A DNA stretch of 64,000 bases, taken from Flavobacteriales bacterium (GTDB taxonomy: Bacteria > Bacteroidota > Bacteroidia > JANQJC01). The stretch spans positions 43,808 to 107,807 of the forward strand of contig JANQJC010000099.1 in the NCBI GenBank assembly GCA_028281825.1. Reading direction: 5' to 3'. Of the stretch, positions 1 to 6,346 are shown piece by piece. Both the position numbers and the translations under genes were made by a program. Every line of letters starts with the position of its first letter. Position 1 is the first letter of the stretch. The notes under the pieces were generated by a model that made no database searches, was not told the DNA's origin, and saw nothing but the letters and a program-made list of their open reading frames with translations.

Positions 1-887
1 ATGCCACCACCCCATGACATCGGTATAGTTACATCACCATCGACATTCTTGTTGTAAAAGGCAGTGTCTTGTATAAACTCCGTGCCATTATCATTTTGGA
101 AGTAGCGCTCAGCCAAGCTGGTGTAAGACCCCTTAATGCCATTGGCAGGTGAGAACACCAAGCCCAAACCAATGAAGTATTTCTTTTTGATTTGGAATTG
201 ATATTGCAGACCAAAATCAAGGTTAATATCACCCAAGTTGGTGGTATTGGTGTAGCGCAAGCTCAATGCGTTGGTGGTATCAGGTTCTACCCTGCGCACA
301 TTGTGCAAGGCTCCGAATAGATAAGAAGCATTGAAGCCAATGGATAACATGCCCGCCGAATCGGTTTCAAAGAGAGTTTTGGCGGCGCCAAGAAAGAATT
401 GGTTAAGTCCGCCGCTACCTTCATATTGGTAGTTGAATGTGCCTACATCAGTATATTTTACTGTGTCGGCTAATTGATAGCCGACACTGCTGTAGTGTCT
501 TAAGCCTAGGCTAAGGCCAGCGTTTATCTTTTTCATCGGGAAAGCCAAAGCAAAGTAGCTGAAATTGGTATTTCTCTTTTTTACCGAAGTGGCACTGTTT
601 TCCTGAGTGATAAAGTTGGTTTTTACGCCAGCCTCAAAAGCCGTAAATTCAATAGCGCTGTATGAGGCGGGATTTGAGAAGTTGATATAGCTGGGTGATG
701 AAGTGTCACCAATGGCAAGGCCTATGCCGCCCATTGCGGCGTTTCTGCCAAACTCGTTTACCTGCAAGTCACCGAGGCCGTATCGAGAGTAGGGGGAATT
801 GGTTCCTGAGGTTTGAGCCTGCACGCTGATAGCCCAAAACACAAGCAAAAAGAATGCCGCCAGGATGGCCCTGTATCTACCGTGCAT
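1..887 (-). CDS. Outer-membrane beta-barrel protein, 3' end outside window
   Basis: The frame is open from an ATG at 887 to the left edge, so the C-terminus is missing. About 295 residues are visible. It starts with a signal peptide (hydrophobic stretch at about residues 7-20, ending in VQAQ), then the motif NSPYSRYGLGDL, then alternating hydrophobic/aromatic strands rich in Gly, Tyr and Asn. This pattern is typical of FadL/OmpP1-like barrel proteins of Bacteroidota. The ATG lies inside the end of coaX (11-bp overlap), so the two genes are translationally coupled. Barrel proteins of this kind often sit beside coaX in this phylum. Substrate unknown; the barrel call is from composition and motif. 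Confidence 0.75.
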   Translation of the reverse strand, partial: MHGRYRAILAAFFLLVFWAISVQAQTSGTNSPYSRYGLGDLQVNEFGRNAAMGGIGLAIGDTSSPSYINFSNPASYSAIEFTAFEAGVKTNFITQENSATSVKKRNTNFSYFALAFPMKKINAGLSLGLRHYSSVGYQLADTVKYTDVGTFNYQYEGSGGLNQFFLGAAKTLFETDSAGMLSIGFNASYLFGALHNVRRVEPDTTNALSLRYTNTTNLGDINLDFGLQYQFQIKKKYFIGLGLVFSPANGIKGSYTSLAERYFQNDNGTEFIQDTAFYNKNVDGDVTIPMSWGGG

Positions 888-1605
888 TATAGTTTAGAAT
901 TTCGTTTAGTCCTTTCAGGGTTAAAAAAGGGTCTGCAAAGATGAGATTTTTTAGCTCTTTTTCAAAAAAAGGCAAGTCCCCACCTGTGATAACGGTTTTT
1001 AAGTTGGGATAATCTTGTTTAACTGAGGTAATCATTCCCTTCACTTCTTGTGTCAATCCATGCTGCACGCCCAGCATTATCGCCTCATTTGTGTTTTTAC
1101 CCAATACCCTGCTGCTTTCACCACGCGATACTAACGGCAGTTGGTCAGTAAAATTGTTTAGTGCGCGAAAACGCATAGTGAGGCCGGGAGAAATGTTGCC
1201 GCCGAGGTATTCACCTGATGCAGTTATCAAGTCATAAGTGATGCAGGAACCGGCATCTATAACCAATACATCTTGGTTGGGGAAGTGTTTCCATACGCCA
1301 ACTACATCTGCTATGCGGTCATTGCCCAAAGTTTGCGGTGTTTCACAAAGCACCTTGATGGGCAGTTTGGTCTCATAGTTGAGCCTGATGAAGTGGTCAA
1401 AATTGGTGCGGCAAAATTTGTTTACTTGTTCATCCTGCCTTACTACCGAAGAGATAATCAGGCTATTGATATCGGGATAATTTTCTTTGAGTTTTTCAAG
1501 CTCACCCACTACCAATCGCTCGCGCTGGTGATGTTCCAAAAGTTCATCACCATTGAAAACGGCTATTTTGGTAGAAGTGTTGCCTGTATCGATAACGAGG
1601 TTCAT
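877..1605 (-). CDS. coaX: Type III pantothenate kinase
   Basis: First step of coenzyme A synthesis: ATP-dependent phosphorylation of pantothenate in the cytoplasm. The N-terminus has the ASKHA-fold phosphate loop DTGNTSTK. GNDRIADVVG follows in the middle, then DAGSCITYDLI, then GGNISPGLTMR and a late GGD, all diagnostic for CoaX. I chose the ATG at 1605. The in-frame TTG at 1614 lies inside a perfect -7 box (CAAAAGTA on the plus strand, 1612-1619, read as TACTTTTG). With that promoter the mRNA would start at or next to the ATG, so it is probably leaderless. The downstream barrel gene overlaps its 3' end. Confidence 0.95.
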   Translation of the reverse strand: MNLVIDTGNTSTKIAVFNGDELLEHHQRERLVVGELEKLKENYPDINSLIISSVVRQDEQVNKFCRTNFDHFIRLNYETKLPIKVLCETPQTLGNDRIADVVGVWKHFPNQDVLVIDAGSCITYDLITASGEYLGGNISPGLTMRFRALNNFTDQLPLVSRGESSRVLGKNTNEAIMLGVQHGLTQEVKGMITSVKQDYPNLKTVITGGDLPFFEKELKNLIFADPFLTLKGLNEILNYNAR

Positions 1606-1611
1606 GGGGTG

Positions 1612-1619
1612 CAAAAGTA
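1612..1619 (-). promoter_or_regulatory. -7 box of coaX promoter
   Basis: Reads TACTTTTG on the minus strand, an exact TAnnTTTG Bacteroidota -7 element. Only 6 nt separate it from the coaX ATG at 1605. No good -33 TTTG is visible at the expected spacing. Confidence 0.6.
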
Positions 1620-1661
1620 GTAAACCGCAGGTTGTAAAGTAGTTTTAGGGGAAGATTTTAT

Positions 1662-1691
1662 TTTGGGAAAATCAAAATATTTTTACCTTTG
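1662..1691 (+). promoter_or_regulatory. Promoter of tRNA-Phe
   Basis: The -33 TTTTG (1661-1665) and the -7 TACCTTTG (1684-1691) are separated by about 18 nt. This is the classic Bacteroidota arrangement. It ends 47 nt before the mature tRNA 5' end. Confidence 0.7.
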
Positions 1692-1738
1692 CACCCCTCT
1701 TTTCAGGGGTAGTGAAAGGAGCGAGTTCATAAAATGTT

Positions 1739-1814
1739 GGTGCCATAGCTCAGTTGGTAGAGCAAAGGACTGAAAATCCTTGTGCCGCTGGTTCGATTCC
1801 AGCTGGCACCACCA
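1739..1814 (+). tRNA. tRNA-Phe (GAA)
   Basis: 76 nt including an encoded CCA end. The acceptor stem GGTGCCA pairs with TGGCACC. The anticodon loop CTGAAAA gives anticodon GAA. The T arm GCTGG-TTCGATT-CCAGC is intact. It is preceded by a strong promoter and followed by a rho-independent terminator, so it is a monocistronic unit. Confidence 0.97.
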
Positions 1815-1826
1815 AGAACCAGTAAG

Positions 1827-1858
1827 GCGGTTGCGAAATTTTCGCAACCGCTTTTTTT
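1827..1858 (+). terminator. Rho-independent terminator after tRNA-Phe
   Basis: Stem GCGGTTGCG / CGCAACCGC around an A/T-rich loop, followed by seven T. Confidence 0.9.
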
Positions 1859-1927
1859 GTTGGGTACAACAAATTGAACTTTTCCTGCTTTGCGTGCAGT
1901 TTTAGTTAAAGAAGTGCTAACAGTCAA

Positions 1928-2257
1928 TCAAAGTGCGGATTTAAGGTTCCTTATCAACTTTTGATGGGTCGCTGGGCTAACTGTACCTAGTTTTCCTTCT
2001 ATAAGGTTTAGCGAAAAAGTTCCTAAGAAGCCAAGCCGTATGAGTGATGGAAACGGGAGTCCCATTCTGTCAAAATCTGGATGAGTCTTATCAATTAAAA
2101 TATCAAACCCTTTGACTTCCCGTTCTAAATTTGAACTAACTCCACACACTAAGAAATCATCAAATGGAGGCAATCTCTTTAGAATTACTCCTGGGCGGAA
2201 TTTGTGCTTTTGATCTTTCTGAGGAAAGGCAATTCTGATTACATCACCTTCTTTCAT
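1928..2257 (-). CDS. PemK/MazF-family toxin-like protein
   Basis: 109 aa, the usual size for MazF/PemK mRNA interferases. It has the family outline: GDVIRIAFP at the N-terminus (GDV-hydrophobic-P), a RPGVIL motif in strand 2 with the Arg that in the family helps catalysis, and a late SLIRLGFLGTFS...IEGKLGTVS block. By family it would be an endoribonuclease that cuts single-stranded mRNA. The start ATG overlaps the stop of the upstream 271-aa gene in an ATGA (2254-2257), so expression is coupled. The usual 70-90 aa DNA-binding antitoxin is absent. The larger upstream protein is the only candidate partner. Toxicity is not shown by sequence. Confidence 0.8.
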   Translation of the reverse strand: MKEGDVIRIAFPQKDQKHKFRPGVILKRLPPFDDFLVCGVSSNLEREVKGFDILIDKTHPDFDRMGLPFPSLIRLGFLGTFSLNLIEGKLGTVSPATHQKLIRNLKSAL

Positions 2258-3069
2258 GGTTTAAAGTATGGATTTTTTTCTACCAACACTAAGCTTGAAA
2301 TATCTGGTTCATTGTCAGAAAACGCTTTTTCGAATGCATTGGATGAAAGTTGCAACCAACTTGAATGTTCTTTTTCCAATAAGCTATTTAACCCTTTCCT
2401 TAACATCCACTCCATGTAGATACAATAGTCACTACTAACGCTGTCTGAAAATGTTAAGAGTTCTTGTATCTTTTTTTGGTTGGGATGCAGATCACCCTCC
2501 TCGATCATTAAGTATACAAGCATCAGAAATGATATATTTAATGAGTTGATAAATACTTTGAATACCATTTCACTTACACCCCTGGGAAGTAATTGTATGA
2601 ATATTAGGAATTGCTCATAGTTTAATCCAGACTTTTTGGAGAAATACTCATCGTAATTCGTAGAATCAAGCTTATTAACTTCAAGAGTTTCGACTAATTT
2701 TCTATTCCATACAAAAGCATTGTTTAAGTTGATCGCCAGTTTTTTTAAGATTGGGTTGATTAAGTCTTCTTTTTTCTTAGAAGTATTTTTTTTTGAAGGC
2801 TCGAAGAGCTTCATGGTTTCATCAGGTATTTCAGAAATACTGCGGCCTTCTTTCGATAGCCGCTCAAGTCCTAATAGCCTTATAGAGAATAAGAAAGGGA
2901 ACAATTTTTCTACTCTACTTTCAAGTGTGTATTTTACTTTGAAGATTCTTTGAATCTGGTCTTCTAGTTTCTCAAGTTCTGATACCAATTCATGATTAAA
3001 CTCATGTTTATGTTCCCTTAAAAAAGGGAGAATAAATTCATCGTAACCAGATGTTTGTGGAGTAGTCAC
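2254..3069 (-). CDS. Unrecognised 271-aa protein coupled to MazF-like toxin
   Basis: I do not recognise this family. The protein is soluble-looking, rich in Leu, Glu, Lys and Phe, and predicted mostly helical. It has a heptad-like stretch at about residues 20-55, a Lys/Ser-rich linker near 95-105, and a hydrophobic segment near 160-190 (SLNISFLMLVYLMIEEG) that could be a buried helix. It is first in a two-gene unit, and its stop overlaps the toxin start by 4 bp, which is the position antitoxins usually hold. At 271 aa it is roughly three times a normal MazE/PemI and shows no clear AbrB or ribbon-helix-helix motif. An antitoxin or chaperone role is inference from position only. Confidence 0.6.
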   Translation of the reverse strand: MTTPQTSGYDEFILPFLREHKHEFNHELVSELEKLEDQIQRIFKVKYTLESRVEKLFPFLFSIRLLGLERLSKEGRSISEIPDETMKLFEPSKKNTSKKKEDLINPILKKLAINLNNAFVWNRKLVETLEVNKLDSTNYDEYFSKKSGLNYEQFLIFIQLLPRGVSEMVFKVFINSLNISFLMLVYLMIEEGDLHPNQKKIQELLTFSDSVSSDYCIYMEWMLRKGLNSLLEKEHSSWLQLSSNAFEKAFSDNEPDISSLVLVEKNPYFKP

Positions 3070-3323
3070 AATAACAAATTTAGGGAAACTATATGCTCAG
3101 AAAAGTAACGTTTTTTTGATAAAAATATTGCCAAACATAAGTAAAAGTTTTAATCCATATCTGGAGTTTTGACGTGTAAAGAGGGTTTGAGATGAAGCGT
3201 GATTTCATTTATTAATAGCTCTTGTGTAATTGAGAATAGGCATAAAAGAACTATAACTTAGTCTAATGATAGGAAATAACAGAAATATAATTTGGGAAAA
3301 GAGGGATAGTTGGTGGTAGCCTC

Positions 3324-3331
3324 TATATTTG
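3324..3331 (+). promoter_or_regulatory. -7 box upstream of phosphodiesterase gene
   Basis: TATATTTG, an exact TAnnTTTG, ends 17 nt before the ATG at 3349. No -33 element at standard spacing. Its position argues against the earlier in-frame TTG at 3310. Confidence 0.4.
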
Positions 3332-3348
3332 GGGCATATATCCCGCTT

Positions 3349-4104
3349 ATGAAGAGATTAGTTTTACTTTTTGTTTGCTATACCACTATAGCCTATGGGC
3401 AGGTTTTACCCAAAATGCACTCCCACAATGATTACCACCAGGATGCGCCTTTTTGGGCAGCCTACAATACCGGAGCGCAGTCAATAGAGATTGATGTGAT
3501 ACTGAAGGATAATGAACTTTATGTAGCGCATGATAGGGTGGATATTGAAAAGGACAGGACTATTGAGCGCCTTTACATCCAACCGCTTGAGCAGTTACAG
3601 GCGAAGGGGGAGTATATCCATACCGTGACCTTTTTGGTAGATTTTAAAACGGCAGCCAAGCCAACGATGAAACGCTTGCTGGAGATTACTGCTAAATACC
3701 CGGCCATATTTAATGATAAGCCCAATGGGGTGAGGTTGATTATTTCGGGCAATAGGCCTAAACAAGAGAAATATGCTGAGCATCCTGCTTATATATTGTT
3801 TGATGGACGCAAGCCTGAAGAGATGGATAAGGCGGGCAGTGAGAAGATAGGCTTGATTAGCCGGAACTTTTCTGATTTCAGCAAGTGGCGCGGAGAGGGC
3901 AAACTACCAGAAAAGGATTCTCTCAAACTAGCCGCTTTTGTAAATGATTGTCACCAACGCAAGGCTGAAGTGCGGTTTTGGAATACCCCTGATGTGGTTT
4001 CGGTGTATCACAGTTTAATACGGCTAGATGTGGATTACATCAATACAGATAAACCCTCTGAGTTGGCTCGTTTTCTGGAAACATACAAGATTGAGGAGGA
4101 GTAA
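3349..4104 (+). CDS. Secreted GDPD/PI-PLC-like phosphodiesterase
   Basis: 251 aa from the chosen ATG, which gives a clean signal peptide (Lys-Arg then a hydrophobic core, ending AYGQ). The mature protein begins with the motif HSHNDY (residues 24-29). GAQSIEIDV (Glu47, Asp49) and VAHD (His61) follow, the metal and catalytic signature of the TIM-barrel glycerophosphodiester phosphodiesterase/PI-PLC superfamily. The HSHNDY variant is seen in a Bacteroidota subgroup often annotated as PI-PLC-like. It probably hydrolyses a phosphodiester in the periplasm; the substrate cannot be read from sequence. Monocistronic, with unrelated neighbours. Confidence 0.75.
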   Translation: MKRLVLLFVCYTTIAYGQVLPKMHSHNDYHQDAPFWAAYNTGAQSIEIDVILKDNELYVAHDRVDIEKDRTIERLYIQPLEQLQAKGEYIHTVTFLVDFKTAAKPTMKRLLEITAKYPAIFNDKPNGVRLIISGNRPKQEKYAEHPAYILFDGRKPEEMDKAGSEKIGLISRNFSDFSKWRGEGKLPEKDSLKLAAFVNDCHQRKAEVRFWNTPDVVSVYHSLIRLDVDYINTDKPSELARFLETYKIEEE

Positions 4105-4335
4105 TTTTATCCGTGCTAGTTTGTTAAGGTTGGCTTGCGCTAGGTAGAAAATGGAAAATCTATTAGATTTATCCCGCTTATGAATACGATAGCTGCCATC
4201 AACTGTGCAGAATAGTATGGAGCTTGTTAATGATATTTTTGCAATAAAGGGCAATATTTCTGGTGTCAGTGGGTAGTTATGCTTGAATAATAAGAACTAA
4301 TAATTAGCCTGAAAGCTATCTATTAAAGAACTTAT

Positions 4336-4608
4336 ATGAAGCTGAGAAAGACAGAGAGAATTATCATATATAGTTTTATAGGCCTTATAGTTACTTTGGT
4401 GTTATACATGAGCGCAAGATTGTGGCTCTTGGGTGAGCCAGACCCTCTACTACTCCCTGGTTGGCATACTATTATATATCCACCTGATGTTAGTTTCACA
4501 ATTATTGCCTTGATAGCCCTTGTTCCCTGCTTTCTCAGCTACTTTACATTAAAAGGGTTATCAAAGATTTGGTTGGTTTTGAGGAAGCAAAAGATTCTAT
4601 TGCTTTGA
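4336..4608 (+). CDS. Small two-helix membrane protein, unknown
   Basis: 90 aa. Two hydrophobic helices are clear (about residues 9-31 and 52-74), joined by a loop rich in Pro and Trp (EPDPLLLPGWHTIIYPPD). Lys/Arg clusters at both ends place the termini in the cytoplasm. I recognise no family. It stands alone between the phosphodiesterase and the repeat-bearing region, with more than 200 nt on either side. Confidence 0.5.
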   Translation: MKLRKTERIIIYSFIGLIVTLVLYMSARLWLLGEPDPLLLPGWHTIIYPPDVSFTIIALIALVPCFLSYFTLKGLSKIWLVLRKQKILLL

Positions 4609-4732
4609 CTTGGATTGTAGATGAAGTTACAATATGGTCATTTGACTGAGTCTTTAACGTTTTCGCGTGTTCAATGTTGTTATTAGTGTGTACAAAACTA
4701 TTTATTTGCAAAGTAAACAAAGTTTTGTCGAA

Positions 4733-4803
4733 ACCCTCGAGGGACTCACGGAAAATCTTGAGTGTGAAATAACATCGTGTATTTAGGTTTTTGGAGGTGT
4801 GAA
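4733..4803 (+). repeat. Dispersed repeat, copy 1
   Basis: Shares a 22-nt identical core (4742-4763, beginning GGACTCACGG and ending CTTGAGT), then ATAACATCGT, then a degenerate TTTTTGGAGGTG block with a second copy at 53199-53286, 48 kb away in the same orientation. The core can form a small hairpin (ACTCA/TGAGT). It ends just upstream of the promoter of the Cys-rich lipoprotein gene. Both copies can also be read as the same short peptide EGLTENLE..ITS close to a stop, so a gene remnant is possible. Confidence 0.7.
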
Positions 4804-4804
4804 T

Positions 4805-4833
4805 TTTGTAAATCGGTAATACTGCTATCTTTG
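4805..4833 (+). promoter_or_regulatory. Promoter of Cys-rich lipoprotein gene
   Basis: TTTG (4805-4808), 17-nt spacer, TATCTTTG (4826-4833, exact TAnnTTTG). Puts transcription start about 24 nt before the ATG at 4863. Confidence 0.6.
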
Positions 4834-4862
4834 TGCTACCTAATTACACACTGAAACCTAAA

Positions 4863-5213
4863 ATGAAAAAAATATTGCCCCTTGTAACCCTTGCTGTGTT
4901 TGCTTTTGCTTCGTGCAAGCAGTGCAGTGAATGTACATTGACCAGTGCTATTGTAAAGGACGATTTTGGTAATAAGTATTACCTATGGACTGATGGTACT
5001 GTGCGTAGCTTACCTGAGGGTCATCCTGCTGACTCCATTGCTACTAAGTTTGGTATAACTTGCAGTAACGACCTGGAAGACTGTATTGATGGGCAATACA
5101 GGGAGTATTGTGGTACTGATGAGAGTAATGTGAAACAGCAGCCTTATTTGGTGTCGGGCCTTACTGATACTGACTCACTCTTTACCGCTGAATATACATA
5201 CGAGTGTAAGTAA
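4863..5213 (+). CDS. Cysteine-rich lipoprotein, unknown
   Basis: 116 aa. The signal peptide ends in a lipobox (FAFASC, lipidated Cys18), so it should be anchored in the envelope. The mature part has many Cys (Cys21, Cys24 and further Cys in GITCSNDLEDC, YREYC and the C-terminal YECK), which suggests several disulfides. I chose the ATG at 4863; the reading from 4833 would start inside the -7 box. The stop lies 8 nt before the histidine kinase start, so the two genes are probably one operon and this protein could be its sensory partner (inference). Confidence 0.7.
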   Translation: MKKILPLVTLAVFAFASCKQCSECTLTSAIVKDDFGNKYYLWTDGTVRSLPEGHPADSIATKFGITCSNDLEDCIDGQYREYCGTDESNVKQQPYLVSGLTDTDSLFTAEYTYECK

Positions 5214-5221
5214 ACTGTTCG

Positions 5222-6205
5222 ATGGCTCTGGAAACTAGGAACCCTCGCTCACTGGTATTCTTTTACCTTATTGTTTTTTATGTTTTGGTTCAATTTAGTT
5301 GGTGGGCTTATATGCTCATTAACCTAAATGAGGAGATATATCAACACAAGCTGGAGGTGGCTGTGCAGGCGTACGGCGGTACGCCCGAGTATGCTATCCA
5401 GAAAGGGGAACTGGATAAGAAAATCAAGCTTCGCCTTTGGATGGTGGTTGGTGAAGGGAGTGTCTTCTTTGTGTTGCTGCTATTCGGTATTTTAAAAACC
5501 CGGCAGAGCTTCAAGAAAGAAGTGTTATTAGCCAACCAGCAGAAAAATTTCTTGTTGTCTATTACTCATGAGTTGAAGTCGCCTATTGCTTCGGTAAAGC
5601 TTTATCTTCAAACCCTTGGTAAGAGAAAGTTAGATGAAGACAAGCAGCGTGAAATACTGACTAAAGCATTGGCCGAAACCGACCGATTGCATAGCCTGGT
5701 GGAGAATTTGCTTTTAGCCACTAAGGTGGATAGGGGCGATTACGAACCGTACTTTGAAGAGATTGATTTTACGAGGCTGGTACAAAGCGCAGTTGAGAAG
5801 TTGAGGGCAGAGTTGGGAACAAAGGCTAAGATAGAAAGCGAACTGGTTGAGGGTGTATTAGTGAATGGTGATAGGTTGGCCTTGCAGTCTATTCTGCATA
5901 ACCTGGTGGAGAATGCAGCCAAGTATGGTGGTGAAGGGGTGTTGGTTTCCGTTTCGCTATTAAAGTATGAAAATGAGGTTTTACTTAAAGTGGCAGATAA
6001 TGGGCCTGGTATTCAAGATGGTGAAAAGGAGAAGGTTTTTTCTAAGTTTTATAGAGTAGGCAATGAGGAAACCCGAAAAACAAAAGGTACTGGCTTGGGT
6101 TTATACATAGTGAAAAGTTTAGTTGAAAAACACAATGGAGAAATCGTAGTGAAAGATAATGAACCAAAGGGTGCAATGTTTGAAGTGAAGTTAAGGCTTG
6201 GCTAA
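5222..6205 (+). CDS. Membrane sensor histidine kinase, orphan
   Basis: 327 aa. Two transmembrane helices (about 11-32 and 72-92) flank a short, about 40-residue periplasmic loop. The HisKA phosphoacceptor lies in THELKSPIAS (His116). The HATPase domain has an N box HNLVENAAKYG (226-236), G1 DNGPGI (259-264) and G2 GTGLGLYIVK (289-298). All catalytic motifs are intact. No response regulator is adjacent; the next gene is topA. Its small loop offers little room for ligand binding, so signal input may come through the lipoprotein encoded 8 nt upstream (inference). Confidence 0.9.
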   Translation: MALETRNPRSLVFFYLIVFYVLVQFSWWAYMLINLNEEIYQHKLEVAVQAYGGTPEYAIQKGELDKKIKLRLWMVVGEGSVFFVLLLFGILKTRQSFKKEVLLANQQKNFLLSITHELKSPIASVKLYLQTLGKRKLDEDKQREILTKALAETDRLHSLVENLLLATKVDRGDYEPYFEEIDFTRLVQSAVEKLRAELGTKAKIESELVEGVLVNGDRLALQSILHNLVENAAKYGGEGVLVSVSLLKYENEVLLKVADNGPGIQDGEKEKVFSKFYRVGNEETRKTKGTGLGLYIVKSLVEKHNGEIVVKDNEPKGAMFEVKLRLG

Positions 6206-6292
6206 TGTTAATGCTAGGTTGTCATAGGTTAACTTCTGGGTATTTGCAAGTTTAAATTTGGGAGTTAAAAAAGTATTTCCTTTTATTTGTTG

Positions 6293-6310
6293 CCCCAAAT
6301 CATTTTGGGG
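6293..6310. repeat. Perfect inverted repeat upstream of topA
   Basis: CCCCAAA-TCAT-TTTGGGG, 37 nt before the topA ATG. It is not followed by a T run, so it is not a normal terminator. It could be a regulator site or a 5'UTR hairpin. Confidence 0.5.
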
Positions 6311-6346
6311 ACCCGCCCGAAAAAAATGTTTTGGTGTTAAAAGATT

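Noticed and set aside
1727..1927. 66-codon ORF across tRNA-Phe, minus strand
   Set aside because: Runs through the tRNA and its terminator; no independent coding evidence.
4024..4254. 76-codon ORF on the minus strand after the phosphodiesterase gene
   Set aside because: Overlaps the coding end of that gene, no family resemblance, no promoter or signal.
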